From assembly GCF_032854445.1 (NCBI RefSeq), contig NC_088295.1:94297805-94361804 (forward strand): DNA of 64,000 nt. Direction: 5' to 3'. The DNA comes from Liolophura sinensis. Its lineage: Eukaryota; Mollusca; Polyplacophora; Chitonida; Chitonidae. Of this stretch, positions 40,801-55,800 are shown one piece after another; the first letter of the stretch is position 1, and the number at the start of each line of letters is the position of its first letter. The notes under the pieces are model-generated. The model had not been told where the DNA came from, made no database searches, and saw only the letters and a program-made list of their open reading frames with translations. A program made the position numbers and the translations under genes.

Positions 40801-43800
40801 GGCTAATTACCTATAAACCTGATGACAACCTCACCTGCACAGTCTGGTTCCTGGAATCCCTCAGGACAGACACACACACCAGGGGCTTCACACGTACCCT
40901 CGTTCTGACAGCTGCCTGGCTTGTGACCATCACACACAGCTACAAAAAATGAAAGATCAGAACGAAATCTTAGCAGACCTGAAGATACACAATGGCTGTA
41001 CATGTACAAGGTCAGAATGCAATCTCAGTAGACCTGGAGTTACACAATGAATGTACATGTACAAAATCTAGATAAAATCAAAGTAGACCTGGAAAGTCAC
41101 AATGGATGTACATGTACAAGATCAGGATAAAATCTCTGTAGATCTGGAGGTACACAATGGCTGTACATGTACAAGATCAGGATGAAACCTCATCAGACCT
41201 GGTGATAAACTATAGACGTACATGTACAAGATCAGGAAAAATTCTCATCAGATCTGAAGATACACAATGGCTGTTCATGTACAAGATCAAGATAAAATCT
41301 CTGTAGCCATGGAGATACACAATGGATGTGCATGTACAAAATCAGGATGAAATCTCAGTAGACCTGGAGATACGCAATGGATGTACATGTACAAGGTGGA
41401 GATGAAATCTCAGTAGACCTGGAGATACACAATGGCTTGTACATGTACAAGGTGAAGATGAAATCTCAGTAGAACCTGGAGATACACAATGGATGTACAT
41501 GTACAAAATCAGGATGAAATCTCAGTAGACCTGGAGATACGCAATGGATGTACATGTACAAGGTGAAGATGAAATCTCAGTAGACCTGGAGATACACAAT
41601 GGCTGTACATGTACAAGGTGGAGATGAAATCTCAGTAGACCTGGAGATACACAATGGCTGTACATGTACAAGGTGAAGATGAAATCTCAGTAAACCTGAA
41701 GATACACAATGGCTGTACATGTACAAGATCAAGATAAAGTCAAAATAGGCCTGAAGATACACAATGGCTGTACATCTACTAGATCAAGATAAAATCTCTG
41801 TAGCCCTAGAGATACACAATGGCTGTACATGTACAAGATAAGAATAAAATCTCAGTAGACCTTGAGATACACAATGGATGACCATGTACAAGATCAGGAT
41901 AAAATCTCAGTAGATCTGGAGATACACGATGGCAGTATATGTCCAAGATCAAAAAGAAATCTCAGTAGACCTGGAGATACACAATAGCTGTAAATGTACA
42001 AGGTCAGAATGAAATCTCGGTAGACCTGGAGTTACACAATGGCTGTACATGTCCAAGATCAAAATGAAATCTCTTTAGACCTGGAGATACACAATGGCTG
42101 TACATGTACAAGAACAAAATGAAATCTCTTTTAGACATGGAGATACACAATGGCTGTACATGTACAAGGTCTGAATGAAATCTCTTTTAGACCTGGAGAT
42201 ACACAATGGATGTACATGAACAATATCAAGATAAAATTAAAGTAGACCTCTACATTCACAATGGATGTACATGTACAAGATCGGATTAAAATCTCTGTAG
42301 ACCTGGAGATAAACAATAGCTGTACATGTACAAGATCAGGATAAAATCTCATCAGATCTGGAGATACACAATGGATGTACATGTACAAGATCAGGATGAA
42401 ATCTCATCAAATCTGGAGACACCCAATAAATATACATGTACAAGATCAAGATAAAATCTTATCGAATCTGAAGATACACAATGGCTGTACATGTACAATG
42501 TCAGGATGAAATCTCTGCAGCCCTGGAGATACACAATGGCTGTACATGTACAATGTCAGGATGAAATCTCTGCAGCCCTGGAGATACACAATGGCTGTAC
42601 ATGTACAAGATCAAAATGAAATCTCAATAGACTTGGAGAAACACAATGGCTGTACATGTACAAGATCAGGATTAAATCTCAGTAGCCCTGGATATACACA
42701 ATGGATGAACATGTACTAGATGAAGATAAAATCTCTGTACACCTGGAGATACACGATTCATATTTATACACACTTAATTCTATTATTGGCTAAAATATCA
42801 CACTGGTGAAAGAGAATTGAGCAGAACGGCAAACCCCAAAAGTTGACTGGGCTTACATATGACGTAAGCTTTAAGATACATGTGGCAAAGATCTGTTCGT
42901 TACAGAGATATATTTAATAATAGCATGCAATGTGTTATGATGGAAAAGAGCACAAATCCAACCTATCTGCAGACTTCATACGTGTAGTTGGGAGAGGTGG
43001 GAATTACAACAGGCAATCTGTCATGGTGGAAGAAAGCACAAATCCAACCTATCTGCAGACTTCATACGTGTAGTTGGGAGAGGTGGGAATTACAACAGGC
43101 AATCTGTCATGGTGGAAGAAAGCACAAATCCAACCTATCCACGGACGTCATACATGTAGTTGGTGGAGGGGAGAGGTACAACAGACAATATGTCATGGTG
43201 GAAGAAAGCACAAATCCAACCTATCCACAGACGTCATACATGTAGTTGGGGATGTACAACAGACAGTGTGTCATGGTGGAAGAAAGCACAAATCAAACTT
43301 ATCTGTATACTTCATAAATGTAGTTGGAGGAGGTACAACAGGCAATGTGTCATGATGGAAGAAAGCATAAATCCAACTTGTCTGCAGGCCTCATACATGT
43401 AGTTGGGGGAGGTACAACAGGCAATGTGTCATGATGGAAGAAAGCACAAATCCAACTTGTCTGCAGAACTCATACATGTAGTTGGGGGAGGTACAACAGA
43501 CCATGTGTCATGGTGAAAGAAAGCACAAATCCAACTTATCTGCAGACTTCATACCTGTAGCTGGGGAATGTACAACAGACAGTATGTCAAGGTGGAAGCA
43601 CAAATCAAACTTATCTGCAGACCTCATACACGTAGTTGTGGGATGTACCACAGGCAATGTGTCATGGTGGAAGAAATCACAAATCCATCCTTTCTGTAGA
43701 TTTCATACATGTAGTTGGGGTATGTACAACAGACAGTGTGTCATGGTGGAAGAAAGCACAAATCCAACTTATCTGCAGACCTCATACATGTAGTTGGGAG

Positions 43801-46800
43801 GAGGGGGCCGGGGTACAACAGACAATGTGTCATGGTGGAAGAAAGCACAAATCCAACTTATCTGCAGACTTCATACATGCAGTTGGGGGAGGTACAACCG
43901 ACAGTGTGTCAAGGTGGAAGCACAAATCAAACTTATCTGCAGACCTCATACACGTAGTTGTGGGATGTACCACAGACAATGTGTCATGGTGGAAGAAATC
44001 ACAAATCCATCCTTTCTGTAGACCTCATACATGTAGTTGGGGGATGAACAACAGACAGTGTGTCATGGTGGAAGAAAGCACAAATCCAACTTATCTGCAG
44101 ACCTCATACATGTAGTTGGGAGGAGGGGGGGGGCGGGTACAACAGACAATGTATCAGGGTGGAAGAAAGCACAAATCCAACTTATCTGCAGACCTCATAC
44201 ATGTAGTTGGGGGGGGGGGGGGTAGGGAGGGAGGGGAACAGACAATGTGTTATGGTGGAAGAAAGCACAAATCCACCCTATCTGCAGACCTTATACATGT
44301 AGTTTGGGGGGGGGGGGGCAGACAATGTGTCAAGGTGGAAGAGAACACAAATCCAACCTATCTGCAGACCTCATACATGTAGTTGGAGGAGGTGGGGGGG
44401 ATAGACAATGTGTCATGGTGGAAGAAAGCACAAGTCCAACCTATCTGCTGTATTTTTGGTAGGTACAACAGGCCATGTGGATGAATTGTAAAAACAATGC
44501 ATCTCTCCTACCAGTCAAAGCCATCAGAATAATAAGTACATATAAAGGGTACACCTATGTCAACGACAACAACTGAGCAACAGCAGCTATATATTTCTGT
44601 TGTTGTTAGATGTTCGCAAGAACCGAAAAAGAAGCCATGTACCAGGTTTAAATTCACATCGATCGAACATTTTGAATAGCTGTTCAAGTCGAAAAAAACC
44701 CTCCATAATTTCGTGAAAGAAATTAACAAAAACCCCTGAAAATCGAAGTTAATGTGTTAATTACTTGTCATGGTAAAGCCAGGTACCGCGTTTCAAAAAC
44801 ATGTGCCTTTTTGAAAATGTAAAGTGATTCTGGAAGGACAGATAAATGAGGTGTGAACCGTCATCTTGGGTGCCAGAAGGAGAGGATAAATGAGGTGTGA
44901 ACCGTCATCTTGGGTGCCAGAAGGAGAGGATAAATGAGGTGTGAACCGTCATCTTGGGTGCCAGAAGGAGAGGATAAATGAGGTGTGAACCGTCATCTTG
45001 GGTGCCAGAAGGAGAGGATAAATGCTAGCTAATCAAATAATGATTCTTGCCAAGCAGATAAATGAGGTGTAAACTATCACCTTGGGTGCCAGCAGGAGAT
45101 GTGTAAACTGTCACTGTGTGTGCCAGTAGGAGAGGTGTAAACTATCACCTTGGGTGCCAGTTGGAGAGTGTTAACTGTCACATTGGGTGCCATCAGGAGA
45201 GGTGTAAACTGTCACATTGGGCGCCATCAGGAGAGGTGTAAAATGTCACACTGGGTGCCAGTAGGAGAGGATAAATGCCAGCTAATCAAATAATAATCCT
45301 GACAGACAGATAAATGAGATGTAAACTGGCACCTTGGGTGCCAGTAGGAGAGGATAAATGAGGTCTCACGTTGGGTGCCAGCAGTAGAGATAAAGACTAG
45401 CTAATCAAATAATTCCACCACTAACAAAACAATAAATCCATATACAAAGGAGACATACAGCGTTACCTGTGTCATTCCAATGAATCATGTGCTAAGTGCT
45501 TTATGTAATAAAACCAACCACATCTCTTGCCAGATAAGAGAAGGAGGTGTAGGCTTACGTTGACAGGTGTGTTGTGTGACATCCCAGCTGTAGCCCCTCT
45601 CACAGCTACACCTGTACTGACCAATCAGGTTAACACACTTTCCTGTACACTGATCATTCGCCACGCACTCATCCACATCTACAACAAGAACAACACACCT
45701 GCAGCAATTTCAACTGGACTGGGCATGGAGCAATGTCAACTGGACTGGGCATGGAGCAATGTCAACTGGACTGGGCATGGAGCAATGTCAACTGGACTGG
45801 GCATGCAGCATTGAAAAATAAGTTACAGAAAAACCTCAAAGGATAAACTCAGCTAAAAACAAAACCAATGACAATCATTTGAATGACTTTCAAATTTAAA
45901 TTCCAATCAATACATTACGAATAACATATTATTATTATTAAATATTTTCAGGATACTACATGTAAATAAGGAAGTTTGCCTGTAACTTGTCTGAAGCTTC
46001 CTTAATCCATAAACTTTTCAATTAAAAAATAGGTATTTTATTTTACACGCTGCTACAAATGTGCAATACCTGTACAGGCAAGCGTTTATTGAGATACAGC
46101 GTGTATGAAATACTGAATGTATATTCTGTTCATACAGTCTACACTGTTACCATTCCTTACCCACACACTCCCCTCCTCGGTCCTCAAAGCCCTCAGGGCA
46201 GTCACATGTGTTAGGAGCGTAGCAGAACCCCCCATTAGAGCAGGCACCTGGCATCTGACCCTGGCAGAGGGCTACCCACAGAAAGAACACAATAGTTAAA
46301 CATAATCAGTCCAGTCTGCTTAAACTTCCAACGAGATGTGGAAACTGTGGAAACTGACTTACAAGAAATGTTGAAGTGATTATATTTTATTTTTTGCAAC
46401 AGAACAAACGACAAGAAGACATTCATAGAACACTGGTAGCTCTCCTAATACGTTAAAATATTGACATCTAAACCAAAATAAAGCAGAATGACATTGTCAT
46501 ACACGTCAGATATTATTCTCGAATAATATTATTTGTGTGAAATTATTTGTGTGAAATACAGAGCTTTGAGTATAACGATAATGAAATGTGTCTTCAGCTT
46601 GACCACGTAGCTGAAGGCATGAAAAGCATTATTACACTGTGTACCTGAATCGGGGTATCTCTGAACACAAAATTAATGATCAGACTGTCATTATTGGATG
46701 TAGGATGTGGATGTTTAGATGACATTAAAGTTATACACAGTTTCAGGGAAATTAGTACAACACTTAAGCAAAAGTTGCATGGACAAAATCTGTGTACATG

Positions 46801-49800
46801 AATATTCATTACTGCACCAAGTACCTGTAGTAGTTATGAAAATAATTACCTGACTGTAATTAAAGGTATGCATAAACACGTTTAGATGACAGGGAATATG
46901 TATTCTAAGTTTTATGGAAATAGGTTACGTGCTTTAGGAAGCGTTGCATGGAAAAGCGCAATTAGCCAAAGTCAATGTGGGTAATTATGAAAATAATTAG
47001 CCTATTGCTATCAAGCTTAAAGGGGAAGAGCACATTTATACAACATATAACTATTAAAATGAAAGAGATATACAAACCGCGTGTAATTCTATTTATTTTT
47101 TGTGTGTGAGAAAGAAATACCGTCTTAAACATCATCATTTTCTACAAAATCCGCCGCTTCGAGGCACATTGAAAGTCTGGCCATGTTTTACGCTTGTCCA
47201 ATGAAAGCCTCCTTTCCTCCTCATGAATATTTATTATGACGTCCTACCATATGATCTCCAGTCTCAGTTAGATACACCCTTAATCGTAATAATGGCGGAT
47301 TTTAAGATCTGTGACAGCAAACTCTCCCAAAAGGGAGTGTTTGGGATGTAACAGAGGGTTACATCATACCTACATGCGTGATGGTAGGATGCCGAACTGT
47401 GTCTGGAATGTCATGCCGTGAAAAGCTACGGGGGAAAGTTAAGCACAATAACGTCTGTAATCTATTAAAATGGCAGCCAGAAATAGACTCTTAAGCCTTC
47501 CATGTTTAACCATTAAATACTCAAATAACAAGCACTGCTGGCAGAAAAATGAGATATTTTATTTAACCTTATTAAACTATGTATAACTCCTTTATTTAAG
47601 GTAAAGGTTGTATTTATGTGTTCTTTTCTTTTACGCATGCACAATTTCAAATGATAGGCAAGATATAATTTAAGTTCATCAACATCAGCGACGTAGTATG
47701 GGGGGAGATGCAAGGACAAAATCGAAGTTACAGACCGGGGGATTCCAGTATACCCCCCTTCCCCTTCCCCCAACATCATTGTGAGGGGGATACAGAAATT
47801 TAAAAAAAACATAATTTCTAAAAGCGTTACTTTCAATTCATGTATGAGTGCCCGATGTACAGGTTTCTTTAAAAAAACTTAACCTTCTATCCAAGTATGT
47901 ACATTTATACATCATTCCTTAGATTAGAGACCGTACCTGGGAAGGTCAGCCAGCAACATCCGGATGGTCGTGGGTTTCTCCCCGGTCTCTGTCCGGCCTC
48001 CTCCCACAATGATACTGGCCGCCACCATATAAGTGAAATATTCTTGAGTATGACGTAAAACACCAATCATATAAATAAATTAAAAAACAATTATATTAGA
48101 GAGCGGAAAAAGCTTAACCATCACTCCATGTATAACAGCCCAATGCATTGGAGCTAATTCAAAAAAGCTTAACCTTCGATCCATGTATGAGAGCCCATTA
48201 TATAGCAGCCAAACTAAGAAGCTTAACCTTCCACCTAAGTATGTACATTCACACAATACCTTAGATTAGGGAGCTAACAAGAAGCTTAACCTTCAATCCA
48301 TGATAGTCCATTATATAGCAGCTAAACTAAGAAGCCTAACCTTCCACCCAAGTATGTACATTCACACAATACCTTAGATTAGGGAGCTAACAAGAAGCTT
48401 AACCTTCAATCTATGATAGCCCATTATATAGCAGCCAAACTAAGAAGCTTAACCTTCCACCCAAGTATGTACATTCACACAATACCTTAGATTAGGGAGC
48501 TAACAAGAAGCTTAACCTTCAATCTATGATAGCCCATTATATAGCAGCTAAGAAACAAAGCTTTTACTGGACACCAACACAGACACCGCCACTGCATCTT
48601 TTCTCCCCTCTCACAATACCTCTCCTTACTTCATACAGACGAGCTTTATTTCTTCATTAAATCTTTCAAAGCTTTCGAGTTCCTGAGATGATCAGATAAC
48701 TTATGCCAGCGCCTTACGTCTTTCCTTATCCTGTCCAGGGAGGCGTCCGTATCCAGCACGTTCTGACAGGCAGTAGTACGATCCCTTCATATTGACACAG
48801 CCTAGAGCACAGCCATGCGTGTCCGTCTTACACTCGTCGACGTCTGCAAACAACAGCAGCAGAAGACATCAACTGTTACAGATGTGCCACACTTACACAT
48901 GTCACACATATACACGTACCTCGCAGGTTACATCATATCAGGTAACTTTACGCCTGTCGCACATATACATGTACTCTGCAGATAACATCATATTAGGTAA
49001 CTTTACACCTGTCACACATATATATGTACTCTGCAGGTAACATCATATCAGGTAACTTTACACCTGTCACACAGATACATGTACCCTACAGGTAACATCA
49101 TACCAGGTAACTTTACACTTGCCACACATATACAGGTAACATCATATCGGGTAACTTTACGCTTGTCACACATATATTTCTTTATTTATTTCATTGGTGT
49201 TTTACGCCGTACTCAAGAATATTTCACTTATACGACGGCGGCCAGCATTATGGTGAGTGGAAACCGGGCAGAGCTCGGGGGAAACTCACGACCATCCGCA
49301 GGTTGTTACACATATACGTGTACCCTGCAGGTAACATCATACCAGGTAGCGTCATATCAGGTAACTTTACACTTGTCACACATATACATGTACCCTGCAG
49401 GTAACATCATATCAGGTAATTTACACAGTTCACATTCATGTAGACAGGACTCACCTGAGCACTGGGACAGTTAATAAACAGGTAGGCACGATTCACCTGA
49501 GCACTAGGACAGCTCACAACCATGTAGACACAACTCACCTGAGCACTAGGACACTTCACAACCAGGTAGATAGGACTCACCTGAGCACTTGGGCAGTTCA
49601 TAACCATGTAGATATGACTCACCTGAGCACTTGGGCAGTTCATAACCATGTAGATAGGACTCACCTGAGCACTTGGGCAGTTCATAACCATGTAGACAGA
49701 ACTCACCTGAGCACTTGGGCAGTTCATAACCATGTAGATAGGACTCACCTGAGCACTAGGACACTTCACAACCAGGTAGATAGGACTCACCTGAGCACTT

Positions 49801-52800
49801 GGGCAGTTCATAACCATGTAGATATGACTCACCTGAGCACTTGGGCAGTTCATGACCATGTAGATAGGGCTCACCTGAGCACTTGGGCAGTTCATAACCA
49901 TGTAGATATGACTCACCTGAGCACTTGGGCAGTTCATAACCATGTAGATAGGACTCACCTGAGCACTTGGGCAGTTCATAACCATGTAGATAGGACTCAC
50001 CTGAGCACTTGGGCAGTTCAAAACCTTGTAGACAGAACTCAAATGAGCACTTGGGCAGTTCATAACCAGGTAGACAGGACTCACCTGAGCACTTGGACAG
50101 TTCATAACCAGGTAGATAGGACTCACCTGAGCACTAGGGCAGTTCATAACCATGTAGACAGGACTCACCTGAGCACTTGGACAGTTCATAACCATGTAGA
50201 TATGACTCACCTGAGCACTTGGACAGTTCATAACCATGTAGATAGGACTTACCTGAGCACTAGGCCAGTTCATAACCATGTAGACAGGACTCACCTGAGC
50301 ACTTGGGCAGTTCATAACCATGTAGATAGGACACACCTGAGCACGGGCAGTTCATAACCATGTAGACAGAACTCACCTGAGCACTTGGGTAGTTCATAAC
50401 CATGTAGATAGGACTCACCTGAGCACTTGGTCAGTTCATAACCATGTAGATAGGACTCACCTGAGCACTTGGGCAGTTCATAACCACGCAGACAAGAACA
50501 GGTATTTGGCTGTGTACACTTTCCTCCATTCAAGCATCGCCCCGCCTTCATTCCAAAACACATCGCTGAAAGGATAGTAAATAAACATTGCCTCGTTAAA
50601 ACATAGGGCCTACAATGACAACTTACCTATATTCATACACTTACCCCCATATCCCCCCCCCCCCCGCCAATGTCTCCGACGATCACTGCCTGACACTGAA
50701 CAAAGTACTCATGCTGTTAGTTTTGTGAACAAGTAAATACTCTGGCACCTCTGTAACAAACTACTCAATGGGACAGCACTGTAATAAAGTACTCGCACTC
50801 ATGGTCCTGTAACCAAGCTCTGGTGCTCACAGCTCTGTAACAAAGTACTCACGCTGACAGGTCTACAACAAGGTGACAGGTCTACAACTCATAGTAACAA
50901 AGTACTCATGCCGACAAATCTGTAACAAAATACTCATAATTGCGGCTCTGTAACAAAATACCCACCCTGACAGATCTGCAAAAAAGTAATGCTGATAGCT
51001 CTACAATAAAGTACTCATGATGACAGCTCTACAACAAAGAACTCACATTGACAGCTCTGTAACAAAGAACTCACACTGACAGCTCTGTAACAAAGAACTC
51101 ACGAAGAAAGCTCTGTAACAAAGAACTCACGAAGACAGTTCTGTTACAAAGTACTGACGCAGACAGCTCTGTAACAAAGTAATCATGCTGATAGCTATAT
51201 AACAAAGTGCTCACACTGACAGCTCTGTAGCAAAGTACTTGTGCTGACAGGTCTATAACAAAGAACTCACACTGACAGCTCTGTAATAGGTACATAGACT
51301 GACAGCTCTGAAACAAAGTACTCATACTGACAGCTCTAACAAAGTACTTACTCTGACAGGTCTGTAACAATATACTAACACTGACAGCTCTGTAACAAAG
51401 GGCATGTACATGTACTCATGCTGACAGGTTTATAACAGAGTACTCACGTTGACAGCTGTGTAAATCCACATTCCAGCCATGGTCGTGTTCACAGGCACAG
51501 TAGTGAGAGCCGTTGATGTTTTGACAATCTCCAGCACAGCCACCATTGTCTACAGCACACTCGTCTATATCTGAAACACAAACCCCACCACTGTCTACAG
51601 CACACTCGTCTATATCTGAAACACAAACCTCTAATGTCCACAGCACACTCATTCACATCTGAAACACAAACCCCCAATGTCCACTGCACCCACATTCACA
51701 TTTGAAACACAAACCTCCGATGTCAATAGCACACTCATTCACATCTGAATCACAAACCCCCAATGTCTACAGCACATTCATTCACATCTGAAACACAAAC
51801 CTACAATGTTAACAGCACACTCATTCAAATCTGAAACACAAGCCTCCAATGTCCACAGCACGCTCACTCACATCTGAAACGCATACCCCCAATGTCTACA
51901 GCACACTCATTCACATCTGAATCACAAACCCCCAATGTCCACAGCACACACATTCGCATCTGAAACACAAACCCCAAATGTAAACAGCACACTCGTTCTC
52001 ATCTGACACACAAACCCCAAATGTAAACAGTACACTCTAAATCACAGCCCCCCCCCCTCCAATGTCAACAGCACACTCAGTCACATCTGATACACAAACC
52101 CCCAATGTCCACAGCACACTCATTCACATCTGAAACACTAACCCCCAATGTCCACAGCACACTCAGTCACATCTGAAACACAAACCCCCAATGTCCACAG
52201 CACACTCATTCACATCTGAAACACAAACCGCCAATGTCTACAGCACACTCATTCACATCTGAAACACAAACCCCAATGTCCACATCACACTGGTCACCTG
52301 CGCTGGGTATCATGTGTACCTGTAGGTACATCGATTAGACCAGCTGGTCTACTGTGTTGGGGATCATGTGTACCTGTAGGTACATCGATTAGTCCAGCTG
52401 GTCTACTGTACTGGGGATCATGTGTACCTGTAGGTACATCGATTAGTCCAGCTGGTCTACTGTACTGGGGATCATGTGTACCTGTAGGTACATATACATC
52501 GATTAGTCCAGCTGGTCTACTGTACTGGGGATCATGTGTACCTGTAGGTACATATACATCGATTAGTCCAGCTGATCTACTGTACTGGGGATCATGTGTA
52601 CCTGTAGGTACATCGATCAGTTCAACTGGTCTACTGTGCTGGGGATCATGTATACGTATACTGGGGATCAAGTGTACGTGTCGCCGTGTAACAAACAGCC
52701 TCAATACACAAGCCTATCACCCTCAACACTTAGAGATTGGCAAATATTTGACAAACAAATTTCACATTTAGCAAAACTTTAGCTGTGTTATAAATTATTC

Positions 52801-55800
52801 CCTGAACAACATCATGAGCATGCTTGTCAATAAGAAGTCGGTCAAGTATTAACTCACCTTCACATCCCGGACTGGAGTACCCATCTAAGCAGGAACAAGC
52901 CCCCGGGGCAGTACAGTCACCCTGATTGGGGCAGGTTCCTGGCCTTTCCCCAAAACACAGCGCTGAAAACCACACGGCTGCCATTTGTACCCATGTCATT
53001 CACATTATCATTCACAGGTACATGTGTTTCTCTCTGGACATTGTAAGAATTGTACCAGAGTACTGATTCATTACATCGCATTCTCAAAGTGTTGGATTTA
53101 TTTGATTTGGTCGACGGCGGCCAGCATTATGGTGGCAGGAAACCGGGCAGGGTCCGGGGAGAAAACCACGAAAACCAGTTGCTGGTTGCTGGCAGACCTT
53201 CCCACGTACGGCTGGAGAGGAAGCCAGCATAAGCTGGAATCACATCGACGGCATGGAAGAGTAGCTCCTGTGCCACTGCGACGCGCTGACGTGCTAACGA
53301 TCTCGGCCACGGAGGCCGTTTCCAAGTGTTTGAAAACAATTCATGTTTAAATACTTTATAATGAAGGGCCCAGTCCCTATCACTAAAGCGTTGAGGCCGC
53401 ATGTGCGTGTGATGTCTAACTACAGAGACCAGTCTTAAATCACCAATAAAGTGTAGGGAAAATATGACATCAAGTTCTTCCTGCAGATCGGGAAATATGT
53501 AGTAGACCACGCAGAGGAAACAAACACCCACTTGTTACAGAAATGGAGAAGGGTTCTCCAAGGAACACATCTGTCATGTCTATAGTGGTCAATGTATGTT
53601 TGGTATTGTTTACCTTATCAGCAATGCAATCACAGGGAGAAAAGCATGCCTTTCGAATATAGTGGAAATAAATGGTTTCTTGCCACGATAAATATTTATT
53701 AGCATAAATAACAACCATATGTAGGTGTTTTGAGTGTGGAACTGACAGTGGCGACATCCCCAATATACATGCTATTCACACTAATACCCTACTAATTGCG
53801 CGACATCCCGTGGCTCAGTCGGTTAGCATGTTAGCTCAGCGTAATGACCCAGGAGTCTCTCACCAATGCGGTCGCTGTGAGTTCAAGTCCATATCATGCT
53901 GGCTTCCTCTCCGGCTGTACGTGAGAAGGTCTGCCAACAACCTGCGGATGGTCGTGGGTTTCTCCCGGGCTCTGCCCAGTTTCCTCCCACCATAATGCTG
54001 ACAGCCGTCGTACAAGTGAAATATTCTTGAGTACGGCGTAAAACACCAATCAAATAAATAAAAACTTATAATTGCACGACATCCCCAATATACATGCTAT
54101 TCACACTAATACCCTACTAATTGCGCGACATCCCCAATATACATGTTATTCACACTAATACTCTACTAATTGCGCGACATCCCCAACATACATGCTATGC
54201 ACAATTATACCCTACTAATCGCGCAACATCCACAATATACATGCTACTCAACTAATACCCTACTAATTGCGCGACACCCCCAATATACATGCTATTCACA
54301 CTAATACCCTACTAATTGCGCGACATCCCCAATATACATGTTATTCACACTAATACTCTACTAATTGCGCGACATCCCCAACATACATGCTATGCACAAT
54401 TATACCCTACTAATCGCGCAACATCCCCAATATACATGCTACTCAACTAATACCCTACTAATTGCGCGACACCCCCAATATACATGCTATTCACACTAAT
54501 ACCCTACTAATCGCGCAACATCCCCAATATACATGCTATTCACACTATTACCCTACTAATTGCGCGACATCCCCAATATAAATGCTACTCAACTAATACC
54601 CTACTAATTGCGCGACACCCCCAATATACATGCTATTCACACTAATACCCTACTAATTGCGCGACACCCCCAATATACATGCTATTCACACTATTTCCCT
54701 ACCAATCGCGCGACATCCCCAATATACATGTTATTCATACTAATACCCTACTAACTGCGCGACATTTCCAATATACATGCTATTCAACTAATACTCTATT
54801 AATCACGCGACATTTCCAATATACATGCTATTCACACTAATACCCTAATTATTGCCCGACATCCCCAATATACATGCTATTCAACTAATACCCTACTAAT
54901 TGCGCAACACCCCCCAATATGCATGCTATTCACACTAATACCCTACTAATTGTGCGACATCCCCAATATACATGCTATTCACACCAATACCCTACTAATT
55001 GTGCGACATCCCCAATTTACATGCTATTCACACCAATACCCTACCAATCGCGCGACATCCCCAATATACATGCTATTCACACTAATACCCTACCAATCGC
55101 GCGACATCCCCAATATACATGCTATTCACACTGATACACTACCAATCGCGTGATATTTCCAGTATACATGCTATTCAACTAATACTTTATTAATCGCGCG
55201 GCATCCCCAATATACATGCTATTCAACTAATACCCTACTAATTGTGCGACATCCCCACTATACATGCTATTCACACTAATACCCTACCAATCGCGCGACA
55301 TCCCCAATATACATGCTATTCACACTGATACACTACCAATCGCGTGATATTTCCAGTATACATGCTATTCAACTAATACTTTATTAATCGCGCGGCATCC
55401 CCAATATACATGCTATTCAACTAATACACTACTAATTCCGCGACATCCCCAATATACATGTTATTCACACTAATACCCTACTAATTGCGCGACATCCCCA
55501 ACATACATGCTATTCACAATTATACCCTACTAATCGCACGACATTTCCAATATACATGCTATTCAACTGATACCCTACTAATTGCGCGACATTTCCAATA
55601 TACATGCTATTCACACTAATACCCTACTAATTGCGCAACACCCTCAATATACATGCTTCTTCAACTAATACCCTACTAATTGCGCGACACCCCCAATATA
55701 CATGCTATTCACACTAATATCCTACTAATCGCGCGACATTTCCAATATACATGCTATTCAACTAACACCCTACTTATTGCGCGACACCCCCAATATACAT

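Noticed and set aside
49407-50357. Frames of 247 and 309 codons with a 14-residue period
   Set aside because: Produced by the 42-bp array after e11. Only the exon frame is relevant, and only for possible alternative donor use.
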